Shown here: in pieces, positions 10,067-21,100 of the stretch
Layout of the letters: each line of letters starts with the position of its first letter
How positions within the stretch are numbered: the stretch's first letter is position 1
From: Linderina pennispora
Taxonomy: Eukaryota > Kickxellomycota > Kickxellomycetes > Kickxellales > Kickxellaceae
Direction: 5' to 3'
NCBI RefSeq assembly: GCF_002104995.1
Contig: NW_024468257.1
Span: 434,001-498,000, forward strand
DNA length: 64,000 nt
The notes under the pieces: generated by a model
The model's input: the letters and a program-made list of their open reading frames with translations, nothing else
The model's database searches: none
What the model was told of the DNA's origin: nothing
Program-made: the position numbers and the translations under genes

Positions 10067-10893
10067 GCGTAGTTTTCTTTTTCAGAGTTTGGAACATGGG
10101 TGCTGGTGATCGGCAAAATGATCTCATAGATCAGTGATTTATTACTCTAGGCAGATCAGCGGCAGGCGAAAATTTTTTGCTTGATAGCACCCCAGCCAAA
10201 AAAATGATTGAGATCGTGTTTCTGGCTCCGCAAGGGCAGGTCCAGCTCAGAACCCTCCTTGTCTTAGCTCTCTATCCATTCGTTGCTCTTTAGTTGTATT
10301 TAATAGTCCCCGGTAAGGTACGCCATTTTGCAGGAGTTTCTGTGGACAATGTTTATGCTGATGACGTAAAACCCAGACGGGCGGACATTAATGGGAGACG
10401 CGAGGTGTGAACCGCAAAGTGGCCGCCTTCCTTCACGGGGAGGCTGGACTGCGCGTACTTTCGCATGTTGAATGTCTGTAAATAAAATTCTGAAGCTACC
10501 CGCATAATCTGCACATGGGTTCGATAGGGGGTTTTCTGGTATTGACAGATTTGCTAATGCCGAGGTTTCTATTTAGGTAACGAGCATGGCCAAGTAGGCG
10601 TTGTATTTTCAAAATAAATGTGTTAATCGGCAGAGGAAATTTTATTTTTTGCTTGTGGCCATGTGGAGGAGCTTGCAGAGCACATGAAAGTGTCCAAGGG
10701 AGGAGACTGCATGTCTTTAGGGACCGCTGCTAAGGACGTCGTCTGGAATGCATCTGGGCAAGGCGCCTTGGCTGTTCTCGAAGCGAGCAAGATGGAGGTG
10801 TGGATATATAGCATGCACTAGAACGCCCCCTCCTGCCTTGCTCGTCGCATATTTCCGCTGGACTGTTTGTGCGCTGGAGAGCCTGGCTTTTTT

Positions 10894-10900
10894 TTCCCAT
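10894..10900 (-). promoter_or_regulatory. Candidate CSL binding site (ATGGGAA)
   Basis: Matches the RTGGGAA consensus recognised by CSL factors, on the minus strand, about 1.9 kb before the CSL ATG. Motif match only. Confidence 0.25.
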
Positions 10901-11387
10901 GGAAGTGCATCATGCAGCCTGTGAAAGTGCTTCCATCCTGCACCGAGGCAGTTCCTCCTATGCGAGGGACCCGTGAAGGGTACTCGGTACGTGTGGGAGA
11001 TCCACGCCAGACGGAGGCTCCGCCATGCCGAACCTACCGGTGGGACACAGGCCGTGGGTGGAAAAATTGGTAATACTCACGCGATCGCCCCGGCCCACTC
11101 GACCATAGTGCGCCAAAAAAGCAAGGAGCGGCATCTCGCTGGATGTGCTTGGCAGAACCACCTTCCTCTCCAGAGCGGAAAGATCTGCTGATTTCTGTTG
11201 GATAAGCAAGAAGCGACATGGGGATCCACCTGGTCTACAGCTTGACTACAAGGACATGGTTCGCTAGCGATTGGCACGAAGCCGCCTGGAGTATGAGCGG
11301 CGCTGCGGATTGCAGATTGGTACTGGGCGGGAGTTGCTTTTACGAGTCACCAAGGATCCCAGAACGGGGTCACGCTGGTGCAGCGCG

Positions 11388-11394
11388 GTGGGAA
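11388..11394 (+). promoter_or_regulatory. Candidate CSL binding site (GTGGGAA)
   Basis: Exact GTGGGAA heptamer about 1.4 kb before the CSL ATG. Motif match only. Confidence 0.3.
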
Positions 11395-12629
11395 AAGTCG
11401 GCAGTGGGCGGAGCCCTTTTTCCCAGGCAACAGCGATGCTTAGCGGGAATGCTGCAGCTGCCCCGCCCAATGGCAGCAGCAGCGGGGAGAGATCTGCTAG
11501 GACGCAGGCGAAGGGCGGGCATCGATGGCAATCGATTGGCGTGCAGGATGCATGTGGTGCTGCACTTCGTGTTTTTTATTTTTCGCACTCGGTCAATGCT
11601 TGTCCTCAGGCGGAGGTGTCATCCAAAGGACGGAGCGGATATGGTGGGGTCGCGGGAAATGAAAAAGCAATATGTGCAGGATATGCACAGGCTGGGTGTT
11701 TCGAGAAAGGAGAAAGGAAAAATGTAGCGGAGGGAAGGCCGCCAGAGAAAAAAACCGGGTCGTGGCCGGGAGGACGCCAAACGACAGAAAGCTGGATTGC
11801 AGTTCCGCCTTCCAGTTCTGCAGCCAATGGCCTCGACGAAACCAGCTTACATTAAGAAGCGCCAGGCTCAGAGCAGGCTGTGTGCGAAAAAAACAGAACG
11901 GGGTTTCCCTTCACACTGGCGAAGGCGCTCGGGCCAGGGTTTGGGCAGCTCAGGACCTGCGAATCGGATTGCTACACCAGCAAACCGAAAGTGAATGGGT
12001 GGCTCAGGGGTGCCGTGAGAATAAAAACAAGAGCCAGGTCCCCAAGGAGAGCACAAAGTGGGCAGGGCTTGTGAAAACACAAAAGCGCGAGAACTTTTTA
12101 GCTCATGGTCGACGCAGCGAGCTGATGCGCCTGGTGATGGGGAGGATTGCCCAAATTCAGGCATAAACCGGGCGACAAGAGGGAGAAGAAAAAAAAGGGC
12201 CGACATGGCCAAGAAGGACGAACAAAAAGTACTTTAACGGGCACTCTCCCAGCAGCAAGCCTGAGAGATTTCGTTTTTACCTCTTGGACTCCTTTTTCTT
12301 CTACAGACCTTTCGTACCTTTTTTGCCGCATTTATTTCAACGCGCTTTTTTGCACTTTTCCCAGAGGAGGTTTTATAGAAACAGCCTTTCCCAGATACTG
12401 AACAGTCGACTAGTCTTTTTCTTTCCTGCCCGTAGACATTGTAAGGTTCAGCGTGTAGATGAGCAAGCGGTGCAGTATCAATTTCTGGCTTGCACCCCGC
12501 CCACCCCACTAGACGCAAAGAACGCAGCAAGACATCTGCGGCTCTTGTTTGTTATCCTCTATCTTTTTTACAGTATTATTTCACCTATCCTCTCTATTTT
12601 TTCCCGCGCCAGCCCTTTATTTTTCCATA

Positions 12630-12636
12630 GTGGGAA
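12630..12636 (+). promoter_or_regulatory. Candidate CSL binding site (GTGGGAA) near the CSL start
   Basis: Exact GTGGGAA heptamer 133 bases before the CSL ATG, inside the pyrimidine-rich leader or core promoter. It suggests possible autoregulation, not shown. Confidence 0.35.
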
Positions 12637-12768
12637 CTTTTTTATATCCGTTTATCACACGCCACAGCTCACCCATCTCCGTATTTTCTTCCGTCAGCAG
12701 AAAGACGAGCAGAGAGTATTTCTAACGCACAGGCACATTATATTTTTGCTACTCATAACAACGACAGA

Positions 12769-15326
12769 ATGGAGCGGGCACCATACAACAACCCGAGACA
12801 GCAGCAGCAGGGCGGCAGTGCATCAGCAGACAGGCATTATGCAGGCAACGGCAGCAGCGGTGGGCAGCAGAGCAGTAGTGTGGGATATGCAGGTCGCAAC
12901 AATGACATGTACCGGTTTGGGTCAGGCCCGTCGACGAGCAACAGCAGCTCGTATGAGACGGCGTTTTACAACGAGACGGGCAGCAACTCGTCGTATCACT
13001 ACTACCGGTACGAGTCGGGCAATCGTGGGAGCGCGTACGACGGCGACAAGGGGGCGGGGTATATGGGTGGGCCGGGCGGGTACGCACACGCACACGCGTC
13101 GGGGTCAGCGACGGCATCGGCGCCGATCGTGCAGACGGTGTCAAAGCTGAACGAGGAGGCGCGGCGGGTGCATTGCTACATCTCGGACTCTGTGGACTCG
13201 GCACTGGAGGAGGACGCAATGCAGCCGCTGATGCCGGCGGTATTTCGGCCAATAGCGCGAGCCAGCGAGCTGCCGTTCTGGCGGCCGCCGGCGGTGATGC
13301 AATCAGACCCGCACTACCACACTAGTGCCGCACATTCTCGCAGTACGCGGCAGCGGGGGCTTACTGCCGGGCCGCACGCGCGGCAGGCGGGCGTGGGAGC
13401 GGCAGACAATGCAGAGCAAAACAACAACAACAGCAGCATTGGCAGGCGGGCGGTGGTGACCTCTGTTTCCTCTCCTGGATTTTACGCGCGGCAGCAAAGA
13501 GCCCCACGGAATAGCATGCCGACGATCAACTCGCTCCTGTCCTCGCCACAGACGTCGGCCATTGCACTGCCGCCGATTCATGCGCTGGCGGCTCCGGCGA
13601 GTGCGGCAGCGTTGGGCAAGAGGACAGCAGCGGCTGAGTACGCATACGAGACTGGCGGCGGTCTGGCGCTTGACGATGGCGAGGACGATGACGACGATGA
13701 CGACGAGGTGGATGGGCGCACCCAGACGTTGCACCGTGAAATGAAGCTGGCGCCGCTGCATGGCCGGTACTCAGAGCCGGCAAAGACACGTGAGTCGATG
13801 TCGATCTCGGCGCTGGTAGGCGAGTCCAACATCAGCCTGCCGGGCATTGGTAGCCTGGGGGCGCTGGTGGGCGGCGAGTCGCGCAAGCGGGCGCGCGAGG
13901 TAGAAGCCCCGGAGCCGATGACAGCGCACAAGGCGGCTCGCACGGAGACGGTGGGACTGGATGGCAGCAACCAGGTGGTGATCATGTGCTATCCATGCCG
14001 CAGTGGCTCAGAAGTCGTACGGCGGCGAGAAGCGGTTCCTGTGCCCGCCGCCGGCGGTGCTGATGGCGGGCGCCGGGCGCAGCGCACGTGCAGCGCACCA
14101 CTCGCCGATGGTTCTGTCGGTGACGACCGACGGCGGCGAGCGGCTGGCACCGGCAGAGACCGGCAAGAAGGCACGGGCGTCGTCGAGCGCCCATGCGCCG
14201 CTGGAGTGCCACACGACATTCAACAGCCGCAACGTGGCGCTGTTCAAGAGCCTGCACGTGACGGGGATGCAGAAGGCCAAGAGCTTCCGGCTGCGGCTGG
14301 ACCTGATGGCGCCGGCGGCGTGGGGGGCTGGGGTGTATGCATCGCTGGAGTCGGATCCCGGTGGCAATCATCTCGAAGCCCAGCAAGAAGACGGCCAAGG
14401 CCCGCAACCAGACGTCGTGTATCCGCGGCGGGTCGCTGGTGTCGCTGTTCAACCGCATCAACTCGCAGACATTCCGCACAAAGTACCTGAACGTCGACCA
14501 CAGCAGCGGGCGGTGGGTCGCGCAGAGCCACAACTGGTCGCCGTTCAAGGTGGTGGTGGTGGGCGGCGCCGGCGACGGGGCCCTGTACTACGGCGCCGAG
14601 ATTGTGCTGGTGGAGACGCGCCGCAACTTTGCGTCGCCGGTGATGGTGATCCACAAGGTCGAGCGCGGCCGCCTGGTGCCCAACGCGCGGTCGCCGGTCA
14701 GCCAGATGCAGAAGGTCGCGCTGCAGGTCAAGGCCCCTGGCGAGCCGCGCTTCCTCAAGGCCGACGTCGGCCACTACAGCCAGGCCGGCGAGGGCCTGCG
14801 GTTCGACGACCCCGACGGCTCGCCCGAGCTGACCTTTGCCGCCATCGACGGGGCGCTGCTGACGCGCACGCGCACGCGCGACCTGGCCGATGGCACCGGC
14901 GTCGAGATCGACGATTTCTTCTGCTGGACGATCGTTGGCATTGCCGGCTTCTCGTACTCGTACTCGGCGCCGCGCGCTGCTGTCCAGAGCATCAACCCGA
15001 TGCCCCGTCTGGCTGCCCCGCCCACAGTCGCTGGCCGGACGCTGCAGCTGCAGGTTCGTGGCTTCGAGCGCATGCAGGTGCTGGTGGGCGACCTGGCGCT
15101 GCCATGCGAGGCGGATACATGCCATAAGGGCGATAGTGTTATGGTTGTGGCCCAAGTGCCGCCGGCTTGCGATGGCGGAGTGCTGGCCGTGCGCAGGGAC
15201 GACGGCGTCGTGTTCCATCTCAAGTGGCGGTTGTCTGTGCCGCTGCCGACGTGCAGGTTGAGCCCTGCAATCTCGAAATATAACCTCCTTCTCTCCCCCT
15301 CCCTTACAAATTCCAACATTTCTTAA
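12769..15326 (+). CDS. CSL (CBF1/Su(H)/Lag1) DNA-binding factor, frame broken twice
   Basis: Sequence-specific nuclear factor of the CSL family, the class that serves Notch signalling in animals; fungal members regulate adhesion, cell cycle and lipid genes. Residues 1 to about 405 are low complexity (Gln, Ser, Gly) with an acidic run. The Rel-homology part starts at VVIM and continues in another frame as HAAVAQKSYGGEKRFLCPPP, the family hallmark; the beta-trefoil contains ISKPSKKT, LFNRINSQTFRTKYL and VSQMQKVALQ; an IPT/TIG domain ends the protein. The frame changes by +1 at about 13987-13993 (seven apparent extra bases) and by +1 in the CCC at 14357-14359. No splice sites fit either gap. Removing 1 or 7 bases and then 1 base gives about 850 residues. 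The true C-terminus after about 15240 is uncertain. Confidence 0.88.
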
Positions 15327-15452
15327 CCCCACCCGTGATTCCGTGATTGGCGACAGAATCAGCGCAGAAAAAAAAGGACTATGGCTATCCTGGCTTCCGA
15401 TCTCAAGCGCTTCAGCTGTATCTTATTTCTGCTTTTCCACTTTCAAATAGAA

Positions 15453-16820
15453 ATGTTCTCCGAGGTCGTTGCTGTCGGCACAAAGAGCGGCGTGCAGGTA
15501 TATGACCTGCGCCGGGGCACCAAGCTCGCGCAGGCCATGGCCGTGCCCACGCAAGACCTTCGTTCTGACGCCCACATACATCCTAGCCGCAAGCTCGGCG
15601 AAGCCGCTCGCCTACATATACGCATTGAACCGCGGCGACTCGTCAGCCAAGCACACATTCCCCGCTGCCCGAGCCGCTCACAGTCCTGCACGCAATGAAC
15701 GACGGCAAGTACATTGTGGGCGGGAGCCAGTCGGGGCGGATCTTGGTGTGGATGGCGGCGACAGGGCAGCTTCTGAAATCCTGGGATGCGCACTACGGCT
15801 CGGTGACCTGTCTGAGCAGCGACCACGACGTGCTGCTGTCGGGTGGCGAGGACGCGGCAGTGCATGTCTGGGTTCTGTCGCAGGCACTGGCAGCCCAGGA
15901 GAGCGTGGCGCCCCTGGCCAGCATGGACCGACCACACTATGCCTATCACCGCCATATCCGCTATGTCTGGCGTGCTGGCGGGTCGCGGCCGCGTGGTGTC
16001 AGCGGCCCGCGACCAGACGTGCAAGGTCTGGCAGGTCAATGTGCAGCGGGGAGAGGGCAGCTATACGGGCAATGCATGTGTGCTGGCGACGCTGCTGTTC
16101 CCGGCGCCAGTCAACGATGTGGCAGTGGATAGCCAGCAGACGCGCGTCTTTGCAGCCACTGCGTCGGGCGTCTTCCAGACCAACCTGTATCAGTCGGCCG
16201 CGGCGCTTGTGGATGTGGTGGCCGAGCCGCATAAGGAGTTTCCGCACGCAGAGAATGTCAGCTCGGTGGCTCTGAGCATGGACGGCTCGGTTCTGGTGGC
16301 CATGGGCGATTCGGGTCTGCGCGTCTGGGATGTGGCCAGCCGCCAGTGCGTGCGCACCGTGGCCGACCGGCAGATGGCGGCGGGGACGGCGGGGAAGCTG
16401 CGCGTGATGCTTGCCCCTGCGCAGCTGGGCGGCCCGTCCTCCACGACTACTGTGGGCTGTGCGCGGCCGGCGACAGCGCAGCAGCTGGGCGCGGCGCGGA
16501 TCTCCGAATTCTCCTTGCTGCCGCTGCAGCGCTTGGAGCGCCGGAGCGGCGACGTGCCGAGCACGGCCTTTGCCGCCACTATCAAGACGCAGCTGCCGGA
16601 CTCGACTCGGGACATGGAGCGGTTCCTGGCCAATGCTGTGCAAACCCGCGATATGCAGATGGTCCGGCGCCTGGCTCCTGGCAGCGGTGGCGAGCAGCGC
16701 GTGGCTGAGCTGACGCGTCTGGTGGGCCGCCTCGAGGAGCACCATCGGCGCACCCGCCGCCTCAACGACGAGCTGTACCAGGGCGCCGTGACGGAATGGC
16801 TGGCTGCCCGCCAAAAATAA
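15453..16820 (+). CDS. IPI3: IPI3/WDR18 WD40 protein of the Rix1 complex, frame broken three times
   Basis: WD40 beta-propeller subunit of the Rix1-Ipi1-Ipi3 complex, which matures the 60S pre-ribosome (ITS2 processing and nuclear export). Recognised by order and motifs: N-terminal VAVGTKSGVQVYDLRRGTK, TPTYILAASSAKPLAYIYAL, LPEPLTVL, YIVGGSQSGRILVWMAATG, WTDHTMPITAIS, RVVSAARDQTCKVW, and a helical C-terminus with RLEEHHRRTRRLNDEL. The frame shifts +1 near 15555, +1 in the C-run 15660-15663 and +1 at 15923, each inside a continuous family alignment with no intron. The span is 1368 bases; removing three gives 454 residues, normal for the family. Confidence 0.88.
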
Positions 16821-16932
16821 ACCTCCCCTTTATGTCATTAATCCACTTTGTTTCTCCCACCCCCTCCGCTTTTCCAATTTCGTCACTTGCTCATCTAACT
16901 TTTATTACCTTTTTTTTCAATTTTGCTACAAA

Positions 16933-17734
16933 ATGGCCACCGCCGCTGCCCAGACACGCTCCTCACAGTTCACGGTTGGCAAGCTGGACGCCGGCATGGC
17001 AATGCTGCTGACCGAGGACTACCAGCTGATAGAGTTCCCCTCGGTGCTTTTGCCCAAGGGCGTGGCCCTGGGCTCAGTCGTGACCATCGACGTGCGCCGG
17101 GACCGGGCGACCGAGAAGCGCCAGCGCACCGACTTCCGCACCCTGCAGGACCAGATTCTTTTGCAATTCGGCACCCAGTCGCCGCAGCCGCCGCGAAATC
17201 CGCGTAGCCCACACCACACAGACCTGGGTCGTGCTTGAATGGGAGCCGCTGGAGCTGGCCACGGCCGAGCTGCGCTCCCTGCACCTGTACCGCGACAGCC
17301 AGCGGCTGTTCCAGCCGATGCCGGCGACCCTGGATGCGGCCAACGCGCAACGCGCGATCAAAATCACCGGCCTCGATGTCAACCAGGAGTACGACTTTAA
17401 GCTCGAGATGCGCACCTCCGCCGGCCGCCTGTTCTCGAACTCTGTGCATGTCAAGACCCATGCGCTGACCGATCTGAGCGGCGTCTGCGTGTGCTTTGGC
17501 GAGTGCGAGTCGCTTGAGGAGGTCGAGAACCTGAAGGCTGCTGTTGACCGCATTGGCGCATCGTGGGTCGACACTGTCTCTCTCAACGTCACCCATTTCA
17601 TCGCCAGATACGCTACCGGCCCCTCATACGACCACGCGCTGGCTCTCAATATCCCGGTCGTCAAGCCCGGATGGCTGCTGGCCTGCGAAGCCAACAATAA
17701 GCTACAGCCAGCAATCCAGTTCTATCTGTCATAA
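16933..17734 (+). CDS. CHS5: Chs5-like exomer scaffold (FN3-BRCT), short form, one frame break
   Basis: Exomer coat subunit that carries cargo such as chitin synthase from the trans-Golgi to the plasma membrane. The order matches the N-terminal module of Chs5: a dimerisation segment (FTVGKLDAGMAMLLT ... IEFPSVLLPKGV), a fibronectin type III domain (TQTWVVLEWEPLELAT ... NQEYDFKLEMRTSAG) and a BRCT domain (VCVCFGECESLEEVENLK ... VVKPGWLLAC). Frame shift +1 at 17194 between QPP and EIRVAHTTQ. Span 802 bases; removing one gives 266 residues. Yeast Chs5 has a long C-terminal tail that is absent here: the frame stops right after the BRCT. Confidence 0.88.
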
Positions 17735-18122
17735 ATGCGCTCCCCTTCTTGCACCGCTGCATCACATCGATACCACTCTGCGACGTATCATTTACCTAAA
17801 ATGACATGCAATTTGGAGCATCGAAGAAAGAAAGCAGCTGCGGTGCCTGGTTTGGATGTTATGTAATGGAAATAAATATTAGAAAACTGAAGGAACGAAG
17901 GGTGGAAAAGGAGGAGTGGAAATGATGTTAACATTAGTACTGCTCTCGATAGTGTTAGGATAAGGTAGTCAGTGGTGGTTATGTGCGGAATGTTAATGAA
18001 GAGGGGAGGGGGAGAGCATTGCGAAGGAGAAGTTGAAGAAATACTGCTGTACTTTTTTATTGCTGCGGCTGCCTGCCATGCCAAGGAGGCCCTTGTGTAT
18101 CAAGGGTGCTGGGAGTAAAGCC
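17735..18122. other. Convergent 3' region, CHS5 and homeodomain gene
   Basis: 388 A/T-richer bases between two gene ends. Nothing else seen. Confidence 0.6.
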
Positions 18123-21100
18123 TCAGCTCTGCTGCGAGTCAGACACTGCCGTTCCCACCAGCACACCGCTCGAAGCTGCTGCCATGGGGTCACTCAGACC
18201 AACCATGCTTGCTGCTGCGGGCGTGCTGATCCTGTCGACACTTTTGCTGCTGGTACCGTCGCCTCCATCTGTACCATCGCCGCTGCTGCTTGTTGCTGTC
18301 CAGTCCATGCTGGTATCCGACTCGTGGGTGCCGCCAGGTGTCATGAACGCCGACGATATATTCTGCTGCTGCTGCGACTGCGACGGGATTGCTCCAGTCA
18401 AAGCACCAGTCCATCGCCTGCGCCTCACCGGCCTCCGCCGTGGGACCCAGGCTGCTGCCTGGCGACTTGGAGCTGCCTGCCTGCTCCTTGCTGCAGCAAC
18501 TCTAGCGCGTGCGGATCGAGTCCCAGAGACGCCCCAAACCCAGCTGCGCCCTGCTGCCGTTGCTGCTGCAATGGCTGGCTCGTCGTGGCTCCCTGCTGTG
18601 CTGCCGCGCTCGCATTGCTCATGGCATTGAACAGCGCCATCACCATATCGTCGTTCGCCATGTTCATATCGATGGCCAGCCCTGTCGACGACCCCAGTGG
18701 GGCCCCAGCTGGTGCCTGAGCTGTTGCTGCCCGACGCTGATGTCGCGTCAGCCATCGACACCTCCGCGTCGTTATTTCCGCCACCAGACTCACTGGCGTT
18801 GCTGCGAGCTGTCGTCTCGCTGCCCATCCGGAAATCGTCGCTAGGCGCCGCTGCTGGTCTTCAGCTTGCTGCTGCCATTCTTCGCCTCGCTCACAAGCCC
18901 AAGCATCTGGTTGTGCTGGTAGTTCGCTCCCATCATTGTCATCTGCGAGAGTGGCGATGGAGGCGCCCCGGCTGCATCTGCAAGCAGGACGGTGGTTCCC
19001 AAACACGTCGCCGTTGGCAAACGCGTTGTTCATCGCCAGCGCCAGATCCGCGTCGGACTCGCGGCCGCATGAAGGCTCCGGGCGGTGCTCCGCCGAGTGG
19101 TGTCACCGGCTGTCCGTTAAGCCCAATCAGCGAGGACGACGACGACGGCGTGTGGAAGTGCCCGTTGAACGAGTCGCGCGATGTACGCCGCTAAGCTGTT
19201 GACGTACCAGTACGGCGACGGGCTCATCTGCGGGCTGTTGACGTGCGGGCTGCCCGCTACTGCCGCCGCAATAGGCGTGACCTGGTAAGGTGCTGTCCTG
19301 CGGATATGGCTCGACGATGTGCGGTGGCGAAGCGGCAGCGAGGCCGACATTGGCGGTGTCTGTGAGATCCCAAGTCCGGCCTGAGCTACTGCCGCCGCCG
19401 CTGCTGCCGCCGCCTGGGCATTAGCTATGCCGCTAGCTGGCGGGTGGTGTAGCGACGTAGGCGTTCCAGCCCATCAGCACATTAGGATCTCCAGACGCCG
19501 ACATGTCTGCCATCCCAACATCACTCATGAGCTGCTGGATCACTGGTCCCATTGGCTGCTGCCATCGCTGCCTGCTGCTGCAACTGCACTGACGTTGCCG
19601 CCATTGCCCATCGGCCGGATAAAAGGCAGCGAGGCCGAGCGCTGTGTTTTGAACGGTGGGGTGATCTGGGATGCGTGCGGAACGCCGCATTGCCGTGCCC
19701 GTTGAGCGCCATCGCCTGCTACCAGGCCGCTCGGGTACTGCTGCATATTGTCTGGGTGCACAAACACAGAGTGGCGTGCCGACACAGGAGCTGGTGCGCC
19801 AAATACCATGCTGGTGCGCCCCCATCGATGTTGGCGTTGGCGTGAGGTTCCCGATTGTTGACGACCCGGCTGAAACAGGCGGGACATACATCGCCAAGGC
19901 CTCCTGATCCGTGCAGCTGCTCAACAGCAGTCGCATCAGACGGCCCCGACATATGGTGGTGCCCATTGCCGGTGCGTGCGGCTGTCTGCATTGTCACTGC
20001 GTTGCCACACGGCGTCCACGTGTTGGTTGGGATCCCAGGAATCGCACCGTACGGGTCCTCCATGCTGCCAATCCAGAGTCCGAGCAGCGAATCCGCCGCA
20101 ACTTTGAGCCGCGAGCACGTCGAGAGAAGTATGCGCAGCTGGCAAAACAGCGTCACAAACGTCCCGCTAATGACGTGCACGTGCGAGTTGGACGCGCTGC
20201 GGTTCTCGGAAAAGTCCTCAATCTCCTTCCAGTTGCCGTCGTCGGTCTGGAAGTAGTATCTTGGCGGGTCATACACGTGAATCGACACCTCGCCCTTGGA
20301 GTTCGGGTTGCGGATCGCCTGGTTGAGCAGCGAAATTGCCGTCTGCGGGTTAGTCACCGTCTCGTTGGTCGGGTCAATCAGTGACTGTGTTGTGTCGGGG
20401 ATCTCGCGGAATTTGATACGCGATACCGCGCTGTATCGGCAGGACCATCTTGTACCGCATGCCCTGGTTGCTAATGATCCACTGGAACTCGCCGACCAGC
20501 GAGTCGAGCTCCGCCGGCCGGTGGTTTCCGGGCCGCTGCACAGGCTTCAGCTGCGGCATCTCGACGCATGCCAAGCAGGTCAGCTCTGTGTCCTGCATCC
20601 GCACGCGCTGCCAAGAGCCAACTGTGAGAAGCCCCGCATCAAGAACCATGTACGAGGGGACGTCGGGAATGAATGGCGGATATCCAGTACCAGCGCTCGC
20701 TCCAGGGGTCATGCCCATGCGCGCTGTGTTGATGTTCAGACCGACATTAACGCCCATCGGATGCCCGACCCGGGGCGCCCCCAGCATCGCGCTGGCGTTG
20801 CCACCAGAAATTGTCGGCTCCAGGCGTCGCTGTCAGCTTCCCATTGACGCCAGTGATAAGCGTCAGCGGGGCGGGACGCCGCACAGCGCCAACCCGGGAA
20901 TTACCGGCTCCACTACTGCTGATGCCGTCAGTCGTCTTCAGACCAACCACCACCGGTGCATCTGGGACTTGCACTGTGCTTGGGGCGGTTGACAGGGTGG
21001 CAGAGGATGCAACTGATGCACATGATGTCGTGGATGCACTCGATACTGCAGCTGCCGCATCGGCTGCAGGAGGCGGCGTGCTGCCAGCGGCAGTATTCTC

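Larger units (their letters stand above)
10067..12768. other. Long upstream region of the CSL gene
   Basis: 2.7 kb with no supported gene. Overlapping open frames at 11.2-12.4 kb on both strands look like chance in GC-rich DNA. The last 500 bases before the CSL ATG are pyrimidine-rich and resemble a long leader. Three RTGGGAA heptamers (CSL-type sites) occur here and are listed separately. Confidence 0.6.

Noticed and set aside
11218-12166. Several overlapping open frames of 160-190 codons upstream of CSL
   Set aside because: They overlap each other on both strands with no domain and no codon preference; typical of GC-rich non-coding DNA.
14244-15332. Long antisense frames over CSL, LOS1 and other genes
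   Set aside because: Shadows caused by GC-rich third positions of the real genes on the other strand.
13987-20815. Short introns as the cause of the frame breaks
   Set aside because: The gaps are one base (seven at one site) while protein similarity is continuous, far below any spliceosomal intron length.
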